Both the position numbers and the translations under genes were made by a program. A DNA stretch of 64,000 nucleotides from Clostridiales bacterium CHKCI001 (lineage in GTDB: Bacteria; Bacillota; Clostridia; Lachnospirales; Lachnospiraceae): assembly GCA_900045905.1 (NCBI GenBank), contig FCNS01000012.1:62001-126000 (forward strand). The letters are read 5' to 3'. Below the pieces are notes generated by a model. That model was not told the DNA's origin. It saw only the letters and a program-made list of their open reading frames with translations, and did not search any database. Positions 7,548-15,551 of the stretch are shown in pieces. How positions within the stretch are numbered: position 1 is the stretch's first letter; each line of letters begins with the position of its first letter.

Positions 7548-9212
7548 ATGCAGAAAAAGTGGTGGCAAGAAGAAATTGTTTATCAGATTTATCCAAAGAG
7601 CTTTTGTGACAGTAATGGAGATGGAATCGGAGATATTAATGGAATTATTTCTAAGTTAGATTACTTAAAAAATCTTGGAGTTACAATGCTTTGGATTTGT
7701 CCAATCTTTCAGTCTCCAATGGATGATAATGGATATGATATTTCCAATTATTTTGCATTGGCACCAGAATTTGGCTCTATGGAGGAGTTAAGAAACTTGG
7801 TCAAATTAGCGAAAGAAAAAGGAATAAAAATAATCTTGGATTTGGTAATTAATCATACTTCCGATGAACATGAATGGTTTCAAGAGGCGTTAAAAGATCC
7901 AAACAGTAAATACCATGATTTTTATATTTTTAAATCAGGTACAGAAGTACCAAACAATTGGAGATCCATGTTTGGGGGAAGTGTTTGGGAAAAAGTAGAG
8001 GGAAGAGATGAATTTTACTATCATTCGTTTGGAAAAAAACAACCTGATTTGAATTGGGAAAATAAAGAAGTTAGAGAAACATTATATCAAATGGTAAATC
8101 AATGGCTGGATTTTGGAATAGCTGGATTTCGGGTTGATGCAATTACGTTTATAAAGAAAGATTTAACGTTTCAAAGCAGAGAAGCAGATGGAGTGGATGG
8201 GCTTGTAAAATGTACAAAAACGAGTCGGAATCAACCTGGAATTGAAACATTTTTACGAGAATTAAAGGAGCAGACATTCCAAAAGCATGATTGTGTGACT
8301 GTGGCAGAGGCACCAGGAGTACAGTACGAGGAACTGGAAGATTTTATTGGGGAAGACGGATATTTTTCAATGATTTTTGATTTTAAACATGCAGATCTGG
8401 ATATTGCAAGTGGAAGTGAATGGTTCAAACGGATTCCTTGGACGATAAAAGATCTGAGAGATCGTCTTATGACTAGCCAGTTAGCGATTCAAAAAGTAGG
8501 TTGGAGTGCCAATTTTATTGAAAATCATGACCAGCCCCGTGCCACTTCCAAATATTTATTGGATCAGGAAGCGAATCTGGATGCAGTAAAAACGTTAGGA
8601 GCGATGTATTTTTTCTTGCGAGGAACTCCATTTATTTATCAAGGTCAAGAGTTAGGAATGAGGAACTTTACAAGATCAGGTATAGAGGAGTTTAATGATA
8701 TTTCCAGTATTGATCAATACTATCGTTCCATAGAAGAAGGCTGTACAGAAGAAGAGGCTCTGCACTATATAAATTTAAGAAGCAGAGATAATGCTAGAAC
8801 GCCGTTTCCATGGAAAAATACGGAAAATGCAGGATTTTCCAGTGGAAAACCGTGGTTAAAGGTAACGGAGCATTATTCTGAAATTAATGCAAACGATCAG
8901 GTTCAAAATCCAGACAGCATTTATCATTTTTATCGCCATTTGATTGATTTACGTCAAAACAGCGATTTTAAAGAATGTTTAATTTATGGGGATATTATAC
9001 CGCTGGAAACGCAATGTCAAGATGTAATTGCTTATATAAGAAAGACCGAAAAAGAAACGATTGGTTGCTATTTCAGTTTCTCAAAAGAAGTTCAAAAAGA
9101 GTTACTGCCAGCAGAAGTTTCAGAAATTGTATTAAGTACGAAAACTGCAATATATAAGGAAAAAGAGGTTTCTCTTGCTCCATTTCAGACATTTATGGCA
9201 GTTATAAAATAA
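7548..9212 (+). CDS. GH13 alpha-glucosidase, probable phosphotrehalase or oligo-1,6-glucosidase type
   Basis: 554 residues, close to TreC/TreA (about 550-560). All GH13 regions are visible: DLVINHTS (region I), QPDLNWEN (region V), GFRVDAI with nucleophile Asp197, VAEAPG with acid/base Glu254, and ENHDQPR with Asp328. No signal peptide, so it acts in the cytoplasm. It lies between the HAD phosphatase and a PTS IIBC of the trehalose/sucrose subfamily, so it probably splits an imported phosphorylated alpha-glucoside such as trehalose-6-phosphate. Isomaltose or a related disaccharide remains possible. AGGAGG precedes the ATG. Confidence 0.88.
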   Translation: MQKKWWQEEIVYQIYPKSFCDSNGDGIGDINGIISKLDYLKNLGVTMLWICPIFQSPMDDNGYDISNYFALAPEFGSMEELRNLVKLAKEKGIKIILDLVINHTSDEHEWFQEALKDPNSKYHDFYIFKSGTEVPNNWRSMFGGSVWEKVEGRDEFYYHSFGKKQPDLNWENKEVRETLYQMVNQWLDFGIAGFRVDAITFIKKDLTFQSREADGVDGLVKCTKTSRNQPGIETFLRELKEQTFQKHDCVTVAEAPGVQYEELEDFIGEDGYFSMIFDFKHADLDIASGSEWFKRIPWTIKDLRDRLMTSQLAIQKVGWSANFIENHDQPRATSKYLLDQEANLDAVKTLGAMYFFLRGTPFIYQGQELGMRNFTRSGIEEFNDISSIDQYYRSIEEGCTEEEALHYINLRSRDNARTPFPWKNTENAGFSSGKPWLKVTEHYSEINANDQVQNPDSIYHFYRHLIDLRQNSDFKECLIYGDIIPLETQCQDVIAYIRKTEKETIGCYFSFSKEVQKELLPAEVSEIVLSTKTAIYKEKEVSLAPFQTFMAVIK

Positions 9213-9233
9213 AAAAGAAAGGGTAGGATACGT

Positions 9234-10655
9234 ATGGATAACAAATATTTAGCCATAGCAAAGAAAATTGTAGAAGTAGTTGGAAAAGACAATATTTTAT
9301 CAGCAACCCATTGTGCCACAAGACTTCGATTGATGGTAAAAGATCGGGATGCGATTGATGATAAAAAAGTAGAAAAAATTGACGAAGTAAAGGGAGTATT
9401 TTTTACATCTGGTCAGTATCAGATTATATTAGGAACTGGAATTGTTAATAAAGTCTATGAACAGATTGAAACATTAGGATTAAAGACATTGTCCAAAAAA
9501 GAACAAGATGAGGCAGTAAAGCAGGAACAAAAAGGTATGAAGAAAGTAATGCGAACATTGGCAGATATTTTTGTACCAATTATTCCAGTCATCGCTGCAA
9601 CGGGATTGTTCCTCGGATTAAAGGGATGTATTTTTAATGATAATGTACTTGCGTTGATTGGATATTCTTCTTCCGATATTCCAGCCTATATTCAAACATT
9701 AGTTACGGTTTTGACGGATACCGCATTTGCATTTTTGCCAGCAATTATTACGTGGTCAGCATTTAAAGTATTTGGTGGAACGCCTGTAATTGGATTGGTA
9801 ATTGGATTAATGCTTGTTTCTCCAGCACTTCCAAATGCATATAGTGTAGCAGACCCTTCCAGTGGAGTGGAAGCAATTATGGCATTTGGGTTTATCCCAT
9901 TAGTAGGATGTCAGGGAAGTGTATTAACTGCAATTGTAACGGGATTTATTGGAGCAAAACTGGAAAAGAAACTGCGAAAAATTATGCCAAATGTGTTGGA
10001 TTTAATTTTCACTCCATTTTTTGTTATGTTGATTACAATGCTCGTAATATTGTTGGGAGTAGGACCGATTATGCATCAAATTGAATTAGGAATGGTAAGC
10101 GTAATTGAAGCATTAATTCATCTCCCATTTGGAATTGGAGGATTTATTATTGGATTTACATATCCGTTGGCGGTTATTACAGGTTTACATCATACCTATG
10201 TTATGATTGAAACTTCTTTGCTTGCAAATACAGGATTTAATCCATTGATTACATTATGTGCAATGTATGGATTTGCAAATGTTGGAACATGTTTAGCTTT
10301 TGCATTAAAGTCTAAATCTCGTAAAATAAAACAAACAAGTATTGGTGCTATGTTATCACAGCTTTTTGGAATTAGTGAACCAGTGTTATTTGGTATTCAG
10401 CTTCGATTTAACTTAAAACCATTAATCATTATGCTAGTTACATCAGGTACGGGTGCAGCATTACTTTCCTTATTCCAAATACAATCCAACTCCTATGGAT
10501 TGGCTGTATTACCATCTTATTTGATGTATATTTATGAAGCACATCAATTATTGTTCTACTTCCTGATTTCAGTATTTTGTGTGGCAATGTGTTTTATATT
10601 AACGTATTTATTTGCGATTCCTCAAGAAGCTTTAGTAGAGGATGAAGAAGCTTAG
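9234..10655 (+). CDS. PTS system alpha-glucoside (trehalose-like) IIBC component
   Basis: 473 residues, the length of E. coli TreB. The IIB domain (residues 1-85) has the phosphorylation motif SATHCATRLR with Cys27 as active site, and ends in GQYQIILGTGIVNKVY as in trehalose/sucrose permeases. The IIC membrane domain fills the rest (from about 108) with GLHHTYVMIE near 320 and GISEPVLFGIQLR near 380. There is no IIA domain, so phosphate must come from a separate Glc-type IIA. Last gene of the operon, 21 bp behind the GH13 gene, ending at a strong terminator. Confidence 0.88.
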   Translation: MDNKYLAIAKKIVEVVGKDNILSATHCATRLRLMVKDRDAIDDKKVEKIDEVKGVFFTSGQYQIILGTGIVNKVYEQIETLGLKTLSKKEQDEAVKQEQKGMKKVMRTLADIFVPIIPVIAATGLFLGLKGCIFNDNVLALIGYSSSDIPAYIQTLVTVLTDTAFAFLPAIITWSAFKVFGGTPVIGLVIGLMLVSPALPNAYSVADPSSGVEAIMAFGFIPLVGCQGSVLTAIVTGFIGAKLEKKLRKIMPNVLDLIFTPFFVMLITMLVILLGVGPIMHQIELGMVSVIEALIHLPFGIGGFIIGFTYPLAVITGLHHTYVMIETSLLANTGFNPLITLCAMYGFANVGTCLAFALKSKSRKIKQTSIGAMLSQLFGISEPVLFGIQLRFNLKPLIIMLVTSGTGAALLSLFQIQSNSYGLAVLPSYLMYIYEAHQLLFYFLISVFCVAMCFILTYLFAIPQEALVEDEEA

Positions 10656-10682
10656 ATAATATATATTGAATTAAAAAATTAT

Positions 10683-10722
10683 TCTGGAGAGGTGAATTAA
10701 GTGGCACTTCTCCAGAGTTTTT
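10683..10722. terminator. Bidirectional terminator between PTS gene and cytidylate-kinase-like gene
   Basis: TCTGGAGAGGTG and CACTTCTCCAGA form a 12-bp stem with one mismatch. T-rich tracts lie outside on both strands, fitting the convergent genes. Confidence 0.85.
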
Positions 10723-10723
10723 A

Positions 10724-10765
10724 TTATCATGATATGTAAAAAGAATTTCTGGTGGAGATTTTTTG
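10724..10765 (+). repeat. 44-bp terminator-associated repeat (copy C)
   Basis: TTATCATGATATGTA followed by a diverged hairpin (AAAAAGAATTTCT and GGAGATTTTTTG) immediately behind the terminator T tract. Changes in the two arms are partly compensatory. Confidence 0.75.
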
Positions 10766-10781
10766 TTTCTACAAAATCCTA

Positions 10782-11384
10782 TTAATGAAAAAGCTTTGCA
10801 ATAACAGGAACGATCTCCTTGATTACTGTTTGTGTTGTATTGATGCAAAGATCGAAATTTAGTTTCTTTCCCCAAGAATGTCCAGTATAGAACTCGTAAT
10901 ACTTCGCACGCTTTTTATCAACCTTATTGATTTTCTGTTTTAATTCTTTATCGGTCAGTTTTTCATCTTCTGGGGCTTTTTCTCGGCAGCGTTTGATTTT
11001 ACTTTCCATATCCGCATAGACGAAAATACGGAAAGGATTATACTCTTTCAAAATATAATCTGCACAACGTCCTACAATTACACAATCTGATTTATCTGCC
11101 ATTTCCGAAATGATATGTGCCTGTTCCTGATAGATCGTCATCGTTTGATCAAAAGCTGGGTTAACTTCTGGATAAAAACTCCGACCAATATGGATAGGAA
11201 ATGAAAACGAAGGTTGGTGTTCTACAATTGCGTGAACATACTGCTCAGATAATGACGTTCTTTTGGAAATTTCACTAATAATTTCCTGATCATAATAGGC
11301 AAATCCGATCTCCTCAGATAACCGACGACCAAATTCACGGCCACCACTTCCAAATTCGCGGCCAATAGTAATGATTTTGTTCAT
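10782..11384 (-). CDS. Cytidylate-kinase-like family protein
   Basis: 200 residues. The N-terminus ITIGREFGSGGREFGRRL is a P-loop-like start seen in the cytidylate kinase-like family, followed by FAYYDQEII and, near 104, VIVGRCADYIL. It is not the housekeeping Cmk, which has a different length and context. A nucleotide-binding phosphotransferase role is inferred from the fold. Its start overlaps the end of the MATE gene by 4 bp, so the two are co-transcribed and translationally coupled; such proteins often accompany transporters in Clostridia with unknown function. Confidence 0.8.
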   Translation of the reverse strand: MNKIITIGREFGSGGREFGRRLSEEIGFAYYDQEIISEISKRTSLSEQYVHAIVEHQPSFSFPIHIGRSFYPEVNPAFDQTMTIYQEQAHIISEMADKSDCVIVGRCADYILKEYNPFRIFVYADMESKIKRCREKAPEDEKLTDKELKQKINKVDKKRAKYYEFYTGHSWGKKLNFDLCINTTQTVIKEIVPVIAKLFH

Positions 11385-12724
11385 ACTGCATTTCTCCTTT
11401 CTGTTTTTAGCTGTTTTGTATATTTTATCATTTCATAAACTACATAGATAGCAACCAGTAACTCGGTAATCGGCATAGCGAACCAGATAGAATCTGCTCC
11501 AATGACTACTGGAAGTAAGAAGATAAAAATTCCGCTAATAAATAATCCACGTGCCACAGATACGATAAATGCTACCTTAGGTTTTATGAGAGCCTGGAAA
11601 TAATAGGTAGAAAAAATATTCAGTGGCAGTAGAAGGAAAGAGATACCATAGCAGCGGAAGATATCTGGAGCAATTTGCAAAACCTCTGGTGTAGGGGTCA
11701 TAAAAATATGAATAAACACATTAGGAATTGCTAAACTTAGTGCAGTCCAAAAAATGCTAAAAAAAGCTGTAGTCCCTAAAGCATATTTTAATGTTTGACG
11801 AATTCGTTCTCCTTTATTAGCACCGAAATTTGTAGAAATGATAGGCTGGGATGCCTGTCCAACACTATAGGCGCAGCACTGCGCAAAAGTGCTAATATTA
11901 ACAATGACGCCATATACAGCAAGTGCATTTGTACCTAGATAGTGCATAATCTGACGGTTAAACAAAATAGTGAGAATTCCCATTGCTACGTCGATAAAAA
12001 AGGTAGAAAATCCTGTTATGGAGATTTCTTTTAGTTTTCCAAGCAGCCGAGTAGGTCGAACGAGACGCAAAGTATTTTTCTTCATAAAGAAATGCGACAG
12101 CATAACTAGGAAGGTTATAGCAGAACCGATTGCAGTAGCAAGTCCTGCACCATAAGCTCCCATATCGCAAGTAAAGACGAAAAAATAATCTCCAAATATA
12201 TTAAAGATACCACCTACTAAAACAGCTCCTGTGGCAAGTGCTGGATTTTTGTCATTTCGCAGGTACGCCGCTAACATCTGGTTGAATAGGAAAAGTGGAA
12301 TTGCGAATTTAATAGGTTCCACATATTCTCTTGCTAGGGAAACTGTGTTGTCTTGTGCGCCAAACAGTAACAAAAGCTCTCGGTCAAAAAAGATAACAAC
12401 GAACCAGATTACAGCGGCAAGAATAATAGATCCAATCACGGAAACAGTAAAATATTCGTTTGATTGTTTTTCTTGACCTTCAGATTTTCCACGGATAGTG
12501 CTGAAAAGGACAGAGCCTCCAATTCCCATCAAAAGCCCAAGGCTATAAATGATATTCCAAACAGGAGCGACTACTGCCAAGGCAGCGGAACCTTCTGGAC
12601 CATGGTACTGACCTACCATAGCCATATCTACAATGGAATAAATAGATGTAATCAAGGCGCTGCCGAATGCAGCAGCTAAGTACTTAAAATAGATGTTTTT
12701 AATTTTGCCGTTTAGGAAGTCCAT
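11381..12724 (-). CDS. MATE-family efflux transporter
   Basis: 447 residues from the ATG at 12724. The upstream candidates are poorer: an ATG at 12736 directly abuts AAAGGAGG and a TTG lies at 12754. Twelve hydrophobic segments and two MatE halves are visible (LITSIYSIVDMAMVGQYHG near the start and a second half from about residue 230). MATE proteins export cationic compounds using sodium or protons. The leader upstream resembles the guanidine-IV (mepA) riboswitch, which is known to control MATE genes, so guanidinium or related cations are plausible substrates. Confidence 0.9.
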   Translation of the reverse strand: MDFLNGKIKNIYFKYLAAAFGSALITSIYSIVDMAMVGQYHGPEGSAALAVVAPVWNIIYSLGLLMGIGGSVLFSTIRGKSEGQEKQSNEYFTVSVIGSIILAAVIWFVVIFFDRELLLLFGAQDNTVSLAREYVEPIKFAIPLFLFNQMLAAYLRNDKNPALATGAVLVGGIFNIFGDYFFVFTCDMGAYGAGLATAIGSAITFLVMLSHFFMKKNTLRLVRPTRLLGKLKEISITGFSTFFIDVAMGILTILFNRQIMHYLGTNALAVYGVIVNISTFAQCCAYSVGQASQPIISTNFGANKGERIRQTLKYALGTTAFFSIFWTALSLAIPNVFIHIFMTPTPEVLQIAPDIFRCYGISFLLLPLNIFSTYYFQALIKPKVAFIVSVARGLFISGIFIFLLPVVIGADSIWFAMPITELLVAIYVVYEMIKYTKQLKTERRNAV

Positions 12725-12751
12725 TCGTTTCTTCATCCTCCTTTCAAACAA

Positions 12752-12795
12752 CAAAAGGAACCTTCACTGGAGCTTCCTTTTGCATATCACAATAA
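12752..12795 (-). repeat. 44-bp terminator-associated repeat (copy D) in the MATE leader
   Basis: Minus-strand orientation: TTATTGTGATATGC, then a hairpin with arms AAAAGGAAGCTCC and GAAGGTTCCTTTT. It lies between the riboswitch terminator T tract and the MATE ribosome site, so it becomes part of the read-through mRNA. Confidence 0.85.
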
Positions 12796-12880
12796 AAAAA
12801 GGCCAGACAAGGACAGACATTTCAGTCTGTGTCTTATCTGGCCCATCATTTCCATCGAATGATTTGCCCTCCGAGCAATT
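12796..12880 (-). ncRNA. Candidate guanidine-IV (mepA motif) riboswitch with terminator
   Basis: On the minus strand the leader reads through GCTCGGAGGGCAAAT, a hairpin ATCATT/AATGAT with a CGATGGA loop, then GGGCCAGAT, a hairpin ACAGACTGAAATGTCTGT, and TCTGGCC followed by a T run. GGCCAGA and TCTGGCC form the terminator, whose left arm adjoins the upstream hairpin, a switch-like layout. Guanidine-IV riboswitches precede MATE genes in Clostridia. Assigned from remembered features and gene context; a covariance search would settle it. Confidence 0.62.
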
Positions 12881-12886
12881 GGTTTA

Positions 12887-12916
12887 GTTTTATCATGCTT
12901 TTCACATTTTGTCAAG
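12887..12916 (-). promoter_or_regulatory. Promoter of the MATE leader RNA
   Basis: On the minus strand TTGACA (12911-12916 on the plus strand) is followed after about 17 bp by TAAAAC, just upstream of the structured leader. Confidence 0.6.
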
Positions 12917-12946
12917 TGAATCGATAGGGTTATTTCAGACGAACTC

Positions 12947-12990
12947 TTGACAAAGAAAATTTATTATGTTATATTCATAACAGTGTTATG
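12947..12990 (+). promoter_or_regulatory. TetR gene promoter with palindromic operator
   Basis: TTGACA (12947-12952), 17 bp, TATATT (12970-12975). A perfect palindrome CATAACA-G-TGTTATG (12976-12990) directly follows the -10, with a further half site TGTTATG downstream. This is the expected place for TetR autorepression. Confidence 0.75.
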
Positions 12991-13017
12991 AAACGATGTT
13001 ATGAATGGAGTGATGGA

Positions 13018-13647
13018 ATGGCAAAACAGATTGAAGGTGTTTATGAGCGAGTTTTAGAATGTGCCAAGAAAGAATTTTTGACAAAGGGCTTTTTAGAGGC
13101 TTCTTTAAGAGATATTGCAAAAGAAGCAGGTACGAGTACAGGTTCGATTTATACACGATTTGGGGATAAGGAAGGGTTATTTCGTGCATTAGTGGAGCCA
13201 GTTGCTCAAGAAATGAAGCAAATTTTTTTACAGATTCAAGAAAAGTTTCACCAATTGGAAAAAGAAGAGCAGGAAGAATATATGCCGCAATATTCGAGTG
13301 ATGGTATGGATATTATTTTAGATTTTATGTATGAGCATTTTGATGAATTTCGCTTGCTTTTGGATCATGCATATGGGACAAAGTTTCAATATTTTGTAGA
13401 AGAATTAGTTAATATTGAAGTGGAATATACATATAAGTATATGGAAGCAATTGGATGTGAGACGGTGAAATCTGGTGCAGTAACAGAAGAGTTTTTGCAT
13501 ATTGCGACAAGCGGATATTTTAATGCGATGTTTGAAGTAGTTCGTCATCAAATGAAAAAAGTAGATGCAATTTATTATATCAATATGCTGAAAAAATATC
13601 ATATGGCAGGATTTGATACAATTTTTTATCCAGAAAATTATTCATAA
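13018..13647 (+). CDS. TetR/AcrR-family transcriptional regulator
   Basis: 209 residues from the ATG at 13018, preceded by GGAG at 7 bp; an earlier in-frame ATG at 12988 falls inside the palindromic operator and lacks a ribosome site. The N-terminal HTH is clear (ASLRDIAKEAGTSTGSIYTRFGDKEGLF). The ligand domain is unassigned. The palindrome at 12976 suggests autoregulation. It lies just ahead of the first ABC pair and divergent from the MATE leader, so either may be a target. Confidence 0.88.
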   Translation: MAKQIEGVYERVLECAKKEFLTKGFLEASLRDIAKEAGTSTGSIYTRFGDKEGLFRALVEPVAQEMKQIFLQIQEKFHQLEKEEQEEYMPQYSSDGMDIILDFMYEHFDEFRLLLDHAYGTKFQYFVEELVNIEVEYTYKYMEAIGCETVKSGAVTEEFLHIATSGYFNAMFEVVRHQMKKVDAIYYINMLKKYHMAGFDTIFYPENYS

Positions 13648-13776
13648 AAATGATGTAATGTCCTATAAACAATGGCTCTGTTTATATACTTACTGGTATT
13701 TACAAAAAATTTATTCTATTAAGTGATTTAGGCTGTTTATACATTTCTGTAAAACAGCCTTACAATAAAAATAATG

Positions 13777-13792
13777 GTTAGTTATAGCTAAT
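13777..13792. promoter_or_regulatory. GTTAG-N6-CTAAT operator, ABC pair 1
   Basis: GTTAGTTATAGCTAAT, a near-palindrome 17 bp before the ATG of ABC pair 1. One of seven matching sites in the window. Confidence 0.65.
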
Positions 13793-13808
13793 TAAAGGAG
13801 GAATCGTT

Positions 13809-15551
13809 ATGCAAAATAAAAGTCCGATGGTTCGGCTTTGGGAGTTAGGAGAAAAGGAACATGGCGGTTTGATTCGAGCAATTCTGTCAGCTGTAATTGG
13901 CGTTCTGGGAGGGATGCTTCCATATTTTGCCGCAGCACAAATTGTAATTGCTTTAATTAATGGGAATCAAAACAAAGAGTTTTATATGAAATGGTGCTTG
14001 GCAGCAGTAATTGGGTATTTGATACGTTCTGTATTGTATGCGCTAGCGCTTTCTATGTCTCATAAAGCAACGTTTTCAATCCTAAAAAATATTCGAGAAA
14101 AATTAATTGAAAAACTTCCGAGAATGCCACTTGGAACAATTATAGATACATCTAGTGGTCAGATGAAACAGATTATTGTGGATCAGGTGGAAAGTATGGA
14201 ACGTCCGTTGGCACATTTGTTACCAGAGATGACATCCAATTTATTGGGGCCTATTTTTATTTTCATTTATTTGTTTGTGTTGGACTGGAGAATGGCATTG
14301 CTGTCGTTAGTATCAATTCCAGTAGGAATGATTTTTATGGGAATTGTAATGAAAGATTATGGAGTGAAATATGAAGGATCTGTAAAAACGACACAACATA
14401 TGAATTCTACTATCGTAGAGTATATAGGAGGAATTGAGGTAATCAAGGCGTTTAATCAGGGAAAAAATTCCTATGCCAAGTTTGCAGATAGTGTGAAGGC
14501 GAATGCTGCATATTTTTATAATTGGATGAAAAGCTGCCAGTTTCCTATGTCAGTTGCTAGGGCAATCTTTCCTACTACATTGATTACTATTCTTCCAATT
14601 GGATGGATCTTATATCAAAATGGAAGTTTAAGTATGGAAACATTTATTACAACCATTATTCTTTCGCTTGGAATTGCAGGACCGTTACTGGCTGCGATGA
14701 ACTTTACGGATAGTTTAGCACGAGTTAGCACTATTGTAAGTTCAATCGATTCCATTTTAGAGGGTGAAGAACAAGTACATAGAATAGAGAGAGTCAATTT
14801 ATCCAATATGGATATTTGTGTGGAACATGTTTCCTTTGGATATCATAAAGAGAAGGAAGTTTTACATGATGTTAGCCTGAACATCCCAGCTGGTACGATG
14901 ACTGCGTTTGTAGGGCCAAGTGGAAGTGGCAAATCTACAATTGCAAAGTTAATTGGTGGATTTTGGGATGTAAAAAATGGAAGAATTACGATTGGAGGAC
15001 ATAATTTAAGAGAAATTCCATTGAACCAGTTATATGATCAAGTAGCGTTTGTTTCACAGGATAATTATTTATTTGATGAGACAATTCGGGAAAATATTCG
15101 TATGGGAAATCGAAATGCCAGTGATAAACAAGTCGAAGAAGTAGCAAAAGCAGCTGGATGTGATGCGTTCATTCGTAAGTTGGAGCGAGGATATGATACA
15201 GTCGTTGGAGGAGGCGGTGCGCATCTTTCAGGAGGAGAAAGACAAAGAATTGCGATAGCGAGAGCAATGCTAAAAGATGCCCCAATTGTTATTTTAGATG
15301 AGGCAACTGCATATGTTGATCCAGAAAACGAAGCAATTATCCAAAGAGCAGTAGCAAAATTGGTAAGAGGAAAAACAGTTATTGTAATTGCACATCGACT
15401 TTCAACAATTACAGATGCAGATCAAATAGCTGTTATCAATGGCGGAAAGATAGAAGCGGTTGGAATACATAAGCAGTTATTGAAAGATTGTCTATTGTAT
15501 AAATCAATGTGGCAGGCGCATATTGGAGCAAAGGATGGTGAAGAAGCATGA
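13809..15551 (+). CDS. ABC transporter half (membrane-ATPase fusion), pair 1 subunit A
   Basis: 580 residues: an N-terminal six-helix type IV transmembrane domain (to about 320) and a C-terminal ATPase. ATPase motifs are intact: Walker A GPSGSGKST, signature LSGGERQRIAIARA, Walker B VILDEATA with catalytic Glu, and an H-loop in IAHRLS. The stop overlaps the start of subunit B by 4 bp, implying a heterodimer. The layout resembles YbtP/YbtQ or IrtA/IrtB-like half-transporters, so metallophore or small-molecule transport is possible, but the substrate is unknown. AAAGGAGG precedes the ATG, with a GTTAG-type operator just upstream. Confidence 0.88.
   Translation: MQNKSPMVRLWELGEKEHGGLIRAILSAVIGVLGGMLPYFAAAQIVIALINGNQNKEFYMKWCLAAVIGYLIRSVLYALALSMSHKATFSILKNIREKLIEKLPRMPLGTIIDTSSGQMKQIIVDQVESMERPLAHLLPEMTSNLLGPIFIFIYLFVLDWRMALLSLVSIPVGMIFMGIVMKDYGVKYEGSVKTTQHMNSTIVEYIGGIEVIKAFNQGKNSYAKFADSVKANAAYFYNWMKSCQFPMSVARAIFPTTLITILPIGWILYQNGSLSMETFITTIILSLGIAGPLLAAMNFTDSLARVSTIVSSIDSILEGEEQVHRIERVNLSNMDICVEHVSFGYHKEKEVLHDVSLNIPAGTMTAFVGPSGSGKSTIAKLIGGFWDVKNGRITIGGHNLREIPLNQLYDQVAFVSQDNYLFDETIRENIRMGNRNASDKQVEEVAKAAGCDAFIRKLERGYDTVVGGGGAHLSGGERQRIAIARAMLKDAPIVILDEATAYVDPENEAIIQRAVAKLVRGKTVIVIAHRLSTITDADQIAVINGGKIEAVGIHKQLLKDCLLYKSMWQAHIGAKDGEEA

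Noticed and set aside
9234-10655. Calling the PTS protein sucrose-specific
   Set aside because: The neighbour is GH13, not the GH32 sucrose-6-phosphate hydrolase expected for sucrose; trehalose or another alpha-glucoside fits better.
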